Positions 8,873-17,193 of a stretch of 64,000 nt of DNA are shown here, in pieces. Every line of letters starts with the position of its first letter. The first letter of the stretch is position 1. Location: NCBI RefSeq assembly GCF_050496765.1, contig NZ_JBNWEO010000005.1, positions 62,001-126,000 on the forward strand, read 5' to 3'. The DNA comes from JAEVLT01 sp050496765. GTDB lineage: Bacteria; Bacillota; Bacilli; Bacillales; Cytobacillaceae. Below the pieces are notes generated by a model. It made no database searches and was not told the origin of the DNA. It saw only the letters and a program-made list of their open reading frames with translations. The position numbers and the translations under genes were made by a program.

Positions 8873-9032
8873 AATTGGTCATTGGGGCCCCTTCCTCACC
8901 CCAGTTACGGGGCTAACTACAAAAACTTCACAAAAACGTTACCGGCTTTTAATTCTTTTGTAACAAGAGTGAAATATTGGCAGGGTATGATAATATTAGT
9001 AATTGACCCCCTTTAAAATATAATCCTTTTCG

Positions 9033-9061
9033 CACAGGTGAACCACCTGTGTTCTTTTTTT
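9033..9061 (+). terminator. Intrinsic terminator in the trxB-yvcI gap
   Basis: CACAGGTG, a 3-nt loop and CACCTGTG are followed by a ten-base run of mostly T. It lies 275 bp after trxB. It is either a back-up terminator or the end of a short unannotated transcript. Confidence 0.7.
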
Positions 9062-9210
9062 AGCCAATCAAAAATTGCAGGTCAGCACCGTTAGTAACAA
9101 AAACAACAAATTTGTTATTCATTGTGACTGAATTTGAAAAATAGTATAATGAAAAGAATCAATAAGCTTATTTTACGAAAAAGTTGTACATAGCGGTTGA
9201 GGTGAGGAAG

Positions 9211-9669
9211 ATGCAGCGTGTCACCAATTGTGTCTTGTTGCGGGATAATCAAGTGTTGTTGCTTCAAAAGCCCCGGCGCGGCTGGTGGGTGGCTCCAGGC
9301 GGCAAGATGGAACCTGGGGAATCCGTACGCGATTCCTGTGTTCGGGAGTTCCGGGAAGAAACAGGAATTTATCTGAAAAATCCACAACTAAAAGGCGTTT
9401 TTACCTTTATTATGAAAGAAAACAATCAAGTCACTTCCGAGTGGATGATGTTTACCTTCATGGCGACGGACTCGGATGGAGTGCGTTTTGAGGAAAGTGT
9501 TGAGGGTAAACTGGCTTGGCAGCCGATTGATCAAATTGCTTCTTTGCCAATGGCACCGGGCGATCACCATATTCTTGATTACATGGTTCACGGAAAAGGG
9601 ATCATCTATGGAACGTTTACGTATACACACGATTTTGAACTAATAAGCTATCGATTGGATCCGAGCTGA
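9211..9669 (+). CDS. yvcI: Nudix hydrolase (YvcI)
   Basis: A 152-aa Nudix-family phosphohydrolase with the complete Nudix box: GGKMEPGESVRDSC followed by VREFREETGI, near residues 30-53. The substrate is not predictable; the family hydrolyses nucleoside diphosphates linked to another moiety, including oxidised nucleotides. The frame extends to a TTG at 9184, but ATG 9211 directly behind GAGGTGAGG is the natural start. It is the first gene of the yvcI-rapZ-yvcK-whiA-crh operon, in B. subtilis order. Confidence 0.92.
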   Translation: MQRVTNCVLLRDNQVLLLQKPRRGWWVAPGGKMEPGESVRDSCVREFREETGIYLKNPQLKGVFTFIMKENNQVTSEWMMFTFMATDSDGVRFEESVEGKLAWQPIDQIASLPMAPGDHHILDYMVHGKGIIYGTFTYTHDFELISYRLDPS

Positions 9670-9688
9670 TTAAATAGGAGGAATTAAA

Positions 9689-10582
9689 ATGAGTACCGGT
9701 TCGACAAGCGATACGCAAATGGTCATCATTACAGGGATGTCCGGAGCGGGAAAAACCGTAGCCATTCAAAGCTTTGAAGATTTGGGCTTCTTTTGTGTTG
9801 ACAATTTACCGCCAACTTTGCTGCCGAAATTTTTAGAACTGATGAAGGAATCCGGGAATAAGATGAATAAAGTAGCGCTTGTAATGGATTTGCGCGGTCG
9901 GGAATTTTTTGATCACCTTTTTAAAGCATTGGATGATTTGGCAGAAACTTCATGGGTGACACCGCAAATTTTGTTTTTGGATGCAGACGACTCAACGCTT
10001 GTTCGGCGCTACAAAGAAACACGGAGAACCCATCCCCTTGCACCGTCAGGCCTTCCGCTTGAAGGAATACAGCTGGAGCGGGAACTGCTTGAGGAGTTAA
10101 AAGGAAGAGCCCAGCTGATTTACAATACATCGCAAATGAAGCCCCGCGAACTTCGTGAAAAGATTTTAAACGAATTTTCGTTGAACAAGAAAACCATTTT
10201 TACCGTCAATGTCATGTCGTTTGGCTTTAAATACGGACTTCCGATCGATGCTGATCTTGTATTCGATGTGCGTTTTTTACCCAATCCGCATTATATTGAG
10301 CATATGCGGCCAAAAACGGGCTTGGATGAAGATGTATCCAGCTATGTGTTAAAATGGAGTGAAACACAAAAATTTCTGGAAAAAGTGACAGAGCTCCTCA
10401 GTTTTATGCTTCCTCATTATATGAGAGAAGGGAAAGCCCAGCTTGTAATTGCGATTGGGTGTACCGGAGGGCAGCATCGCTCTGTCGCTCTGGCGGAATA
10501 TATTGGTCGCCATTTTGAAAAAGATTACCATACCCAAATTACGCACCGTGACATTGAGAGGAGAAAGGACACGACAAAATGA
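9689..10582 (+). CDS. rapZ: RNase adapter / nucleotide-binding protein RapZ (YvcJ)
   Basis: A 297-aa P-loop protein with Walker A GMSGAGKT near residue 16 and a conserved C-terminal domain (GCTGGQHRSVALAEYIG) that binds an RNA or amino-sugar ligand in relatives. In Escherichia coli the homologue controls GlmZ RNA decay; in bacilli YvcJ hydrolyses nucleotides and affects competence. AGGAGG precedes the ATG. Its end overlaps yvcK by 4 nt (ATGA). Confidence 0.95.
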   Translation: MSTGSTSDTQMVIITGMSGAGKTVAIQSFEDLGFFCVDNLPPTLLPKFLELMKESGNKMNKVALVMDLRGREFFDHLFKALDDLAETSWVTPQILFLDADDSTLVRRYKETRRTHPLAPSGLPLEGIQLERELLEELKGRAQLIYNTSQMKPRELREKILNEFSLNKKTIFTVNVMSFGFKYGLPIDADLVFDVRFLPNPHYIEHMRPKTGLDEDVSSYVLKWSETQKFLEKVTELLSFMLPHYMREGKAQLVIAIGCTGGQHRSVALAEYIGRHFEKDYHTQITHRDIERRKDTTK

Positions 10583-11565
10583 GTCAATTGGAACAGCCTA
10601 GAATTGTCATCATTGGCGGTGGAACAGGCCTCCCTGTCTTATTAAGAGGGATGAAGAAGTACCCTGTTGATATTACCGCAATTGTAACGGTTGCAGATGA
10701 TGGCGGCAGTTCAGGAAGATTGCGCGATGATTTGCATATTCCTCCTCCAGGTGATATTCGCAATGTTTTAGCTGCTTTATCGGATGTGGAACCCTTGATT
10801 GAAGAGATGTTCCAGCATCGGTTCAAAACATCCAATGAACTATCCGGCCATTCATTAGGAAATTTGATCTTGGCTGCGATGACATCGATAACAGGGAACT
10901 TTGTTCATGCGATACAAGAAATGAGCAAAGTGTTGAATGTGCGTGGCAAGGTATTGCCGGCAGCGAATCAAAGTGTTGTCTTAAATGCCCAGTTTGAAGA
11001 TGGGACGGTTGTGTCCGGTGAATCGAAAATTCCCTATTCGGGTAAAAAAATCCACAGGGTGTTTTTAACGCCTAACGACATTGAGCCGCTTCCGGAAACG
11101 ATACAGGCGATTCGCCAGGCTGACTTGATTATTATTGGCCCAGGAAGTTTGTATACAAGTATTCTTCCAAACCTGCTTGTTCCCATGCTAGGGAAAGAAG
11201 TTTGCCGCTCACGCGCGAAAAAAGTCTATATTTGCAATTTGATGACACAAGCGGGTGAAACACTTGGATTCACAGCAAGCGACCACGTTAAGGCCATTTT
11301 TGACCATCTGGATTGTCCCTTTATCGATACGATCTTAGTCAACAATGAAGAGATTCCAGCCGATGTTGTGCTTCGGTATAAAAAAGAACTGGCACACCCA
11401 GTTCAGTACGATCTTCCGCGACTATTTGAGTTAGGCTTGGAAGTTGTCCATGGTGATATTGCTATTTTGGAGCATGGAGCACTGAGACATGACCCAAAAA
11501 AGGTGGCCGAAATTTTATATAATTTACTAATTGCTGAAACCAAAAATCGGTTTGAAGCGTATTAA
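10579..11565 (+). CDS. yvcK: YvcK / gluconeogenesis factor, UDP-sugar-binding CofD-like protein
   Basis: A 328-aa protein of the CofD-like family. IIGGGTGLPVLLRGMK and VADDGGSSGRLRD at the N-terminus, GHSLGNLILAAM near residue 94 and IIGPGSLYTSILPNLL near residue 190 are family signatures. In B. subtilis YvcK binds UDP-GlcNAc, is needed for growth on gluconeogenic carbon, and links carbon flow to cell-wall synthesis. It is coupled to rapZ by a 4-nt overlap. Confidence 0.95.
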   Translation: MSQLEQPRIVIIGGGTGLPVLLRGMKKYPVDITAIVTVADDGGSSGRLRDDLHIPPPGDIRNVLAALSDVEPLIEEMFQHRFKTSNELSGHSLGNLILAAMTSITGNFVHAIQEMSKVLNVRGKVLPAANQSVVLNAQFEDGTVVSGESKIPYSGKKIHRVFLTPNDIEPLPETIQAIRQADLIIIGPGSLYTSILPNLLVPMLGKEVCRSRAKKVYICNLMTQAGETLGFTASDHVKAIFDHLDCPFIDTILVNNEEIPADVVLRYKKELAHPVQYDLPRLFELGLEVVHGDIAILEHGALRHDPKKVAEILYNLLIAETKNRFEAY

Positions 11566-11650
11566 TAGATGGCTGGCTGATTTTTTTCAAAAAATGCAGT
11601 AAGAGAAGCGGATGAATGGCAATAGTGCCAGCAAGTAGGGGGGTGAAAGG

Positions 11651-12601
11651 ATGTCTTTCGCTTCGGAAACGAAAAAAGAATTAACGACGCTTGAGGTTAA
11701 ATCCTGCTGCAGCCGCGCCGAGCTTTCCGCATTAATTCGCATGAATGGATCGCTATCCTTCTCGAATCGCAAGCTGGTAGTCGATATTCAAACGGAAAAC
11801 GCGGCGATTGCCAGAAGAATTTATACCCTCATTAAAAAAAGCTATGATGTGCAAGTAGAACTGCTCGTACGCAAGAAAATGCGGCTAAAGAAAAACAATG
11901 TCTACATTGTCCGCCTCGCCCAGCAGGCAAGAGAAATTTTGGAGGATTTAAAAATCCTTGGCGAAGGATTTACCTTCATCCACGATATTTCAACAGATTT
12001 AATCAAAAAGAAATGTTGTAAGCGTTCTTATTTAAGGGGTGCTTTTCTTGCCGGCGGTTCCGTTAACAACCCGGAGACGTCATCGTACCATTTGGAAATT
12101 TTTTCACTTTATAAGGAGCATAATGACTCTTTATGTGAATTAATGAATATGTTTGGGCTGAACAGCAAGACGCTTGAACGAAAAAAAGGCTATATCACGT
12201 ATTTGAAAGAAGCCGAAAAAATTACGGAATTTTTAAACGTGATTGGTGCCCATCATGCACTGCTCCGCTTTGAAGACGTCCGAATTGTCAGGGATATGCG
12301 CAACTCGGTGAACCGCCTTGTCAATTGCGAGACGGCCAACTTAAATAAGACGATTGGCGCGTCGCTCAGACAGGTTGAAAATATTCGGTTTATCGAGCAG
12401 ACAGTCGGGCTGCAGGTGCTGCCCGAAAAATTGCGGGAAATTGCCGAACTCCGAGTAACGTATCAGGATGTAACATTGAAGGAGTTAGGGGAAATGGTTT
12501 CCGGGGGTGCGATCAGCAAGTCGGGAATCAATCACCGTTTGCGAAAAATCGATGAAATTGCGGAGAAAATCAGAGCCGGTGAAACGGTTCCGAAAAAATA
12601 G
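11651..12601 (+). CDS. whiA: Sporulation/cell-division regulator WhiA
   Basis: A 316-aa DNA-binding protein with an N-terminal homing-endonuclease-like fold lacking nuclease function (SFASETKKELTTLEVKSCC) and a C-terminal helix-turn-helix (YQDVTLKELGEMV then GGAISKSGINHRLRKI). In bacilli it influences cell division and chromosome segregation. GGGGGGTGAAAGG precedes the ATG at 11651. It follows yvcK after 85 nt and precedes crh. Confidence 0.96.
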   Translation: MSFASETKKELTTLEVKSCCSRAELSALIRMNGSLSFSNRKLVVDIQTENAAIARRIYTLIKKSYDVQVELLVRKKMRLKKNNVYIVRLAQQAREILEDLKILGEGFTFIHDISTDLIKKKCCKRSYLRGAFLAGGSVNNPETSSYHLEIFSLYKEHNDSLCELMNMFGLNSKTLERKKGYITYLKEAEKITEFLNVIGAHHALLRFEDVRIVRDMRNSVNRLVNCETANLNKTIGASLRQVENIRFIEQTVGLQVLPEKLREIAELRVTYQDVTLKELGEMVSGGAISKSGINHRLRKIDEIAEKIRAGETVPKK

Positions 12602-12631
12602 ATAGAAAAAATTGAGGAGGTTTTGGAAAAA

Positions 12632-12889
12632 ATGGTCGTAAAACAAGTGGAAGTAAGATTAAAAACCGGACTTCAAGCCCGTCCGGCTGCCCTGTTTGTT
12701 CAGGAAGCAAACCGTTTTTCAGCTGAACTATTTCTTGAAAAGGATGGAAAAAAGGTAAATGCGAAAAGCATTATGGGGTTAATGAGCCTTGCGGTTGGTT
12801 CCGGGTCAATGGTTAGCATTATTGCCAATGGTGATGACGAACAGGCTGCCATCGCAGCTTTAAGCGATTATATTCAAAAAGAAAATTAA
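12632..12889 (+). CDS. crh: Catabolite-repression HPr-like protein Crh
   Basis: An 85-aa HPr paralogue. In place of HPr's catalytic His15 it has Gln15 (KTGLQARPA), while the HPr-kinase target Ser46 is kept (NAKSIMGLMSL). It therefore cannot pass PTS phosphate but can act as a CcpA co-repressor when phosphorylated at Ser46. The frame opens at TTG 12623, but ATG 12632 with GAGGAGG at 12614-12620 matches known Crh N-termini. It is the last gene of the operon. Confidence 0.95.
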   Translation: MVVKQVEVRLKTGLQARPAALFVQEANRFSAELFLEKDGKKVNAKSIMGLMSLAVGSGSMVSIIANGDDEQAAIAALSDYIQKEN

Positions 12890-12925
12890 AAAAAGAGTTT
12901 GACAAAGATTTGTCAAACTCTTTTT
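12890..12925. terminator. Bidirectional terminator between crh and clpP
   Basis: A 16-bp perfect stem (AAAAAGAGTTTGACAA with its complement) around a 4-nt loop gives a T-run on both strands. It starts immediately after the crh stop and lies 12 bp from the convergent clpP stop. Confidence 0.92.
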
Positions 12926-12937
12926 CTTAGTCAAAAC

Positions 12938-13540
12938 TTATTTCTTTTCTTTTGACTGTTCATTCCGGGTAATAATGTGGTCGATCAAGCCGTATTCAAG
13001 AGCACGTTCAGCGGTCATGAAATTGTCGCGATCCGTATCTTTTTGGATGACTTCAAGCGGCTGGCCTGTGCGTTCTGCTAAAATCGTATTTAATTTTTCA
13101 CGAAGGAAAAGAATCCGTTTTGCCGCAATTTCGATTTCAGTCGCCTGGCCTTGTGCGCCGCCAAGTGGTTGGTGGATCATCACTTCCGCGTTTGGAAGGG
13201 CATAGCGCTTGCCTTTTTCACCAGCTGCAAGAAGGAAGGCCCCCATGGATGCAGCCATACCGATGCAAACGGTTGAAACTTGCGGTTTAATATACTGCAT
13301 CGTGTCGTAGATCGCCATCCCGGCAGTAATGCTGCCGCCTGGGCTATTAATATATAGGGTGATATCCTTTTCCGGGTTTTCCGCCTCTAGAAACAATAAT
13401 TGTGCTACAATCGAGTTGGAAACATTATCATCAATTGCGCTGCCGAGCATAATGATGCGGTCTTTTAACAAACGGGAATAAATATCGTAGGCTCTTTCAC
13501 CCCGGTTGGTTTGTTCGATTACGGTAGGGATCAAATTCAT
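12938..13540 (-). CDS. clpP: ATP-dependent Clp protease proteolytic subunit
   Basis: A 200-aa serine peptidase forming the tetradecameric chamber that works with ClpC, ClpX or ClpE in protein quality control. Catalytic Ser is in GMAASMGAFLLAAG, His in VMIHQPLGGAQGQ and Asp in QKDTDRDNFMT. The frame extends 19 codons upstream, but the ATG at 13540 (MNLIPTVIEQ) has AAAGGAGGA in front and matches known ClpP. It is transcribed from a CtsR-overlapped sigma-A promoter. Confidence 0.98.
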   Translation of the reverse strand: MNLIPTVIEQTNRGERAYDIYSRLLKDRIIMLGSAIDDNVSNSIVAQLLFLEAENPEKDITLYINSPGGSITAGMAIYDTMQYIKPQVSTVCIGMAASMGAFLLAAGEKGKRYALPNAEVMIHQPLGGAQGQATEIEIAAKRILFLREKLNTILAERTGQPLEVIQKDTDRDNFMTAERALEYGLIDHIITRNEQSKEKK

Positions 13541-13592
13541 TGCCTGTTCCTCCTTTAATATGTAACTTGTTTTGAAAATCGTTCGTACTGTA

Positions 13593-13622
13593 ATCATACA
13601 CTAATGGTCAATAAAGGTCAAA
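13593..13622 (-). promoter_or_regulatory. clpP promoter overlapped by CtsR operator
   Basis: On the minus strand TTGACC (13621-13616), 17 nt and TATGAT (13598-13593) form a good sigma-A promoter. The -35 lies in a CtsR-type heptad direct repeat: plus-strand GGTCAAT, AAA, GGTCAAA (13606-13622). CtsR would block the polymerase here and release it on heat or protein stress. Confidence 0.88.
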
Positions 13623-13824
13623 CAAATCAGCTCTTGTTTCGCTCGACAAACTTTGAAGAATTTCGTAAGCTTAAAGCGCTTGACCAAAAAGGAAGACTGC
13701 CACAAATTTTTAATTAGTAAAAAGACCTCAAATTCATCATATCCAAGTTTACAGGTTTTAAACATTTCCCCCCTTGCAAAACGGACAAACATCGCATATA
13801 ATATAAAAGTCGCTTGCATTATTT

Positions 13825-13896
13825 GCCCTCGTGGTGCAACGGATAGCACGCAAGATTCCGGTTCTTGAAATTCGGGTTCGAGTCCTGACGAGGGCG
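13825..13896 (+). tRNA. tRNA-Arg (anticodon CCG)
   Basis: The acceptor arm GCCCTCG pairs with CGAGGGC (13889-13895), with discriminator G. The D stem is GTGC/GCAC. The anticodon stem CAAGA/TCTTG encloses TTCCGGT, giving anticodon CCG (codon CGG). The T loop is TTCGAGT. CCA is not encoded. The location beside clpP matches the B. subtilis single tRNA-Arg locus. Confidence 0.95.
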
Positions 13897-13910
13897 TACG
13901 AAAAACAAAT

Positions 13911-13960
13911 AAGTTCCTATGTTTGTAAGAGTTTTGTACAGGCATAGGAACTTTTTTTCT
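13911..13960 (+). terminator. Terminator of tRNA-Arg
   Basis: AAGTTCCTATG (13911-13921) pairs perfectly with CATAGGAACTT (13943-13953) across a 21-nt loop. A seven-T run follows. Confidence 0.85.
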
Positions 13961-13968
13961 TTGTATTC

Positions 13969-14016
13969 TTTTGCATTTTTGATAGCTATCATTTTATCTG
14001 TGAACAAAATGCAAAA
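13969..14016. repeat. Nested inverted repeat downstream of tRNA-Arg
   Basis: TTTTGCATTTT (13969-13979) and AAAATGCAAAA (14006-14016) form an 11-bp inverted repeat enclosing the 12-bp perfect palindrome TGATAGCTATCA. It precedes the small frame at 14129 and has no T-run, so it is more like an operator than a terminator. Confidence 0.55.
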
Positions 14017-14128
14017 ATTGTTAAAATGATGAAGATCTTTTATTGCAATACTATTGATTAAAAATGGTACAATCAAAGTCAATTCACAAAAAGTCTTGAA
14101 ATAAATAGATAAAAGGGAAGGACAATGG

Positions 14129-14287
14129 ATGAAATTGTTGCAAATATCGAAAGTAAATCCTCACTTAATTGAAGATTTTACATGTTTCTTTTCTTCTTAT
14201 AAGCAGTTCGGGCAGAGGTTAAAAGAAGATCATGAAAAAATAGATTATTTCTTAAAAGACATGGTTTATAAAGTAGCAGATCTCTAA
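14129..14287 (+). CDS. Small hypothetical protein, 52 aa
   Basis: ATG 14129 sits behind AAGGGAAGGA and opens a 52-codon frame beginning MKLLQISKVNPHLIEDFTCF and ending YKVADL. Composition is mixed and protein-like (FSSYKQFGQRLKEDHEKIDYFLKD), predicted largely helical, with no membrane segment or recognised motif. An overlapping ATG four bases upstream gives only 15 codons. It lies between tRNA-Arg and sigL, with no operon partner. The product is unknown and may be a chance frame. Confidence 0.4.
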   Translation: MKLLQISKVNPHLIEDFTCFFSSYKQFGQRLKEDHEKIDYFLKDMVYKVADL

Positions 14288-14415
14288 TTCAAAAAAAATG
14301 AAATACATATCTTAGAAATTAATCCATGCTGAATTACCCCCAACCAATACCCCTTTCTTTTCCCCCCTACACCAAATCATCATCGTCATGTAAAATAGAG
14401 AAAGGGGGTGCGAAG

Positions 14416-15711
14416 ATGGATTTAAAGACTGGTTTATGGCAGCAGCAGACATTGAAATTGGCGATGACACAAGAATTGACGCAGGCGATTGCGCTGCTGC
14501 AATACTCAACACAGGAACTGACCGAGTTTTTGGAAGCGAAGGCGTTGGAAAATCCCCTTTTCACAATCGAAAGACGCCAGCGGGCAAAACGAGTAAAAAC
14601 CGATAAACAACAAACCGATTGGGTGGAGCAAATTGCGGATACCCCTTTTTCCCTTGAAGACGATTTGATTGACCAATTAGACGTCAAAAAGTATTCGATT
14701 GAGCAATTGGCTCTCATTCGGATGGTGATTAGAGACTTAGATGAAAACGGTTACTTTAGAGGGAGAGTACAGGAACTTGCGGAAAAATTGCATGTCCCTC
14801 AGGCGATGGTCGAAAGAAGCATTGCCATCATTCAAACGCTTGAACCAGCCGGAATTGGAGCAACTTGTCTACAAGAATGCCTGCTGCTGCAGGTAAAACG
14901 GAAGGAACCGGAAAATGAACTGGCGATCACGATTCTTGAGAATTATTTTTTTCCGTTCGCTGAAAAGAAGTGGAAAATGATTGCGAAAGAATTGCAGGTT
15001 ACATTAAAGGAGATCCAGGCGGTCTCGGACTTTATCCAGAAACTTAATCCGAAACCGTGCGCGGGATATACGGCTGCTTCACCACCATACCTGATTCCGG
15101 ATGCAGTGATTGAATGGGATGGTAGCGATTTTTCCGTCCGTTTGTGGGAGGCAGCATTGCCGAAAATCGAGTTCAATACCCAATATTATCAAAAGTTTTC
15201 GGCTCAAGGTGATCGGCACGTGCAGCAATTTTTGCAGGAAAAGTATCAAGACTATCAATGGATTGCCAAGAGCATTGAACAACGAAAAGAAACGGTGAAG
15301 AAAGTCGTTTTAAAAATCGTTGAAAAACAGCTGGATTTTTTTCGAAAAGGCCCGGAATTTTTGCAGCCAATGACAATGAAGGAAATGGCGAACGAGCTGG
15401 CCGTTCATGAATCGACAATCAGCCGTGCTGTAAGGGAAAAATATGTGCAGACCCCAAATGGAACTTTCCCGTTAAAATTCTTTTTTACAAGTACGGTTCA
15501 GACTGTTTCAGATGAAAGCACTTCATCTTCTCAGGTGAAAAATTTGATTGCGCGCCTTGTAGATCGCGAAGATAAGCAAAAGCCCTATTCAGATCAAGAG
15601 CTGGTTGATTTACTAAAAGATCGCGACGGGATTCTGCTATCGCGGAGGACGGTTGCTAAATACCGCGATCAGTTAGGAATTCCATCTTCCGCCAAACGGA
15701 AACGGTATTAA
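14416..15711 (+). CDS. sigL: RNA polymerase sigma-54 factor (SigL/RpoN)
   Basis: A 431-aa sigma-54. Region I is glutamine-rich with the QQQTLKLAMTQELTQAIALL signature that contacts enhancer-binding activators. The core-binding region follows, then an HTH (TMKEMANELAVHESTISRAV). The C-terminal RpoN box reads SRRTVAKYR (usual ARRTVAKYR) near residue 414 and recognises the -24 element. The frame extends 30 codons upstream, but ATG 14416 behind GGGGGTG begins the conserved region. No activator gene lies nearby. Confidence 0.96.
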   Translation: MDLKTGLWQQQTLKLAMTQELTQAIALLQYSTQELTEFLEAKALENPLFTIERRQRAKRVKTDKQQTDWVEQIADTPFSLEDDLIDQLDVKKYSIEQLALIRMVIRDLDENGYFRGRVQELAEKLHVPQAMVERSIAIIQTLEPAGIGATCLQECLLLQVKRKEPENELAITILENYFFPFAEKKWKMIAKELQVTLKEIQAVSDFIQKLNPKPCAGYTAASPPYLIPDAVIEWDGSDFSVRLWEAALPKIEFNTQYYQKFSAQGDRHVQQFLQEKYQDYQWIAKSIEQRKETVKKVVLKIVEKQLDFFRKGPEFLQPMTMKEMANELAVHESTISRAVREKYVQTPNGTFPLKFFFTSTVQTVSDESTSSSQVKNLIARLVDREDKQKPYSDQELVDLLKDRDGILLSRRTVAKYRDQLGIPSSAKRKRY

Positions 15712-15732
15712 CGATCGAAAGGAATGTGGGCG

Positions 15733-15966
15733 ATGCACCATATTATTTTGTACACCCGTGACGGCTGCCATTTATGTAAAAAAGCAAAACAAGACTTAAT
15801 GGAATTGAAAAACGAACTTTCTTTTTCATTTGAAGAAAAAAATATCGCGCAAAGTGATGAGCTCACAGAGCAATATGGTTTGATGATTCCCGTTGTTGTA
15901 ATTGACGGGGATGTGGTCACATATGGATTTGTTAACAAGTTTGACATAAGTAAACGTTTGCAGTGA
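15733..15966 (+). CDS. Glutaredoxin-like thioredoxin-fold protein
   Basis: A 77-aa thioredoxin-fold protein with redox motif CHLC (DGCHLCKKAKQDL) near residue 13 and the cis-proline segment MIPVVVIDG near residue 52. It fits the short glutaredoxin-family proteins found upstream of cggR in many bacilli; the substrate is unknown. An in-frame ATG at 15724 lies inside the ribosome site AAAGGA, so ATG 15733 (9 nt spacing) is preferred. It starts 21 nt after sigL and may be co-transcribed with it. Confidence 0.85.
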   Translation: MHHIILYTRDGCHLCKKAKQDLMELKNELSFSFEEKNIAQSDELTEQYGLMIPVVVIDGDVVTYGFVNKFDISKRLQ

Positions 15967-15985
15967 AAAACCCAAAGGATAATAG

Positions 15986-16014
15986 TTGAAATCGCATAGT
16001 ACTCCTGCTAGAAT
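15986..16014 (+). promoter_or_regulatory. Promoter of the cggR-glycolytic operon
   Basis: TTGAAA (15986-15991), 17 nt, TAGAAT (16009-16014): sigma-A type, 104 bp upstream of cggR and 37 bp upstream of the presumed CggR operator. Confidence 0.75.
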
Positions 16015-16050
16015 GAAAAATGTGCCAGGGGTAATTTTTTTTGATTGTAG

Positions 16051-16087
16051 TGGGACATAATACGTCTACGCGGGATGTGAACCGACC
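16051..16087 (+). promoter_or_regulatory. Probable CggR operator
   Basis: Two direct half-sites start 20 bp apart: TGGGACATAATACGTCT (16051) and CGGGATGTGAACCGACC (16071). Both resemble the CGGGAC-N6-TGTCC repeats of the B. subtilis cggR operator, which also lies between promoter and gene and works by blocking elongation. The second site is more degenerate. Confidence 0.68.
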
Positions 16088-16117
16088 AACTACATGTAAT
16101 TAAAGGGGCATGAATTC

Positions 16118-17140
16118 ATGCGGGAATTTATTGATATTCAACGAAAATTATTACCCGATCTTTTACAAGTTATTCAGAAACGCTACTCCATTCTAAGGTA
16201 CATAGGTTTGATGCAACCTGTTGGCCGACGAAGCCTTGCTGCAAGCCTTGGTTTTACAGAAAGAACACTTCGGAGTGAGGTAGAATTCCTTAAGGATCAA
16301 AACTTACTTACAGCAGGCAGTGCCGGAATGCGGTTAACGCTTGAAGGAAAGAACTTGCTGGAAGATCTTGAAGGCATTATGCGGGAAATTAAGGGTATAG
16401 ACGTAATGGAAATGGAACTAAAGCATCGGCTCGGGATCCATAGGGTAATGATTGTGCCGGGCGATGTAGATGAGTCTCCAATGGTTAAAAATGAGCTTGG
16501 GAAGGCTTGTGCATCCTGCATGAAAGTGCTGCTAAACGGAGAAAATATCATCGCTGTGACTGGCGGCTCCACGATGGCTGCCGTTGCTGAAATGCTTACC
16601 CCTGAACTTGGCGAAAAGAAATTGCTTTTTGTCCCGGCACGCGGCGGAATCGGCGAAGACGTCCAGAATCAGGCAAACACGATTTGCTCCAATATGGCGG
16701 CACATACCAACTCCAGGCATCGGGTTCTCTATGTCCCTGATCAGGTCAGCCCGGACATTTATGAATCATTGATCAGAGAGCCAGCCATTCATGAAGTACT
16801 CGGTCTGATCCAGTCGGCAAGCATGGTTTTGCACGGGATTGGAGATGCTATGACAATGGCCAGACGCCGAAAAACGAGCCCTGAAGATTTGGAAAAAATC
16901 AAAAAGGAAAAAGCAACCGGGGAAGCGTTTGGTTATTACTTCAACGAAGCGGGCGAAATTGTCCATAAAGTCGCAACCATTGGCCTGCAGCTCGATGATC
17001 TCGAACGCATTCCAAATGTGATTGCGGTCGCAGGCGGGAAGTCGAAGGCAAAAGCGATCCGCGCCTATCTGAAGCAAGCTCCTTCATCCACGATTTTAAT
17101 CACCGATGAAGGTGCGGCAAACCAGTTATTAAAAGGGTAA
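16118..17140 (+). CDS. cggR: Central glycolytic genes regulator CggR
   Basis: A 340-aa SorC/DeoR-family repressor. The N-terminal winged HTH (VGRRSLAASLGFTERTLRSEV) is near residues 33-55, and the C-terminal sugar-phosphate-binding domain has AVTGGSTMAAVAEML and LFVPARGGIGEDVQNQANT. In B. subtilis fructose-1,6-bisphosphate relieves repression of the whole gapA-pgk-tpi-pgm-eno operon. Start ATG 16118 follows AAAGGGG. gapA begins 53 nt after the stop. Confidence 0.96.
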   Translation: MREFIDIQRKLLPDLLQVIQKRYSILRYIGLMQPVGRRSLAASLGFTERTLRSEVEFLKDQNLLTAGSAGMRLTLEGKNLLEDLEGIMREIKGIDVMEMELKHRLGIHRVMIVPGDVDESPMVKNELGKACASCMKVLLNGENIIAVTGGSTMAAVAEMLTPELGEKKLLFVPARGGIGEDVQNQANTICSNMAAHTNSRHRVLYVPDQVSPDIYESLIREPAIHEVLGLIQSASMVLHGIGDAMTMARRRKTSPEDLEKIKKEKATGEAFGYYFNEAGEIVHKVATIGLQLDDLERIPNVIAVAGGKSKAKAIRAYLKQAPSSTILITDEGAANQLLKG

Positions 17141-17193
17141 CCCCTTTTTAAATAAATTTTAATTCTGCATCACAAAAAAGGAGGAAATTTCTC

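Noticed and set aside
8958..8996. Sigma-A promoter TTGTAA ... TATGAT before yvcI
   Set aside because: The spacer would be 22 bp, too long for sigma-A, and no better -35 was found.
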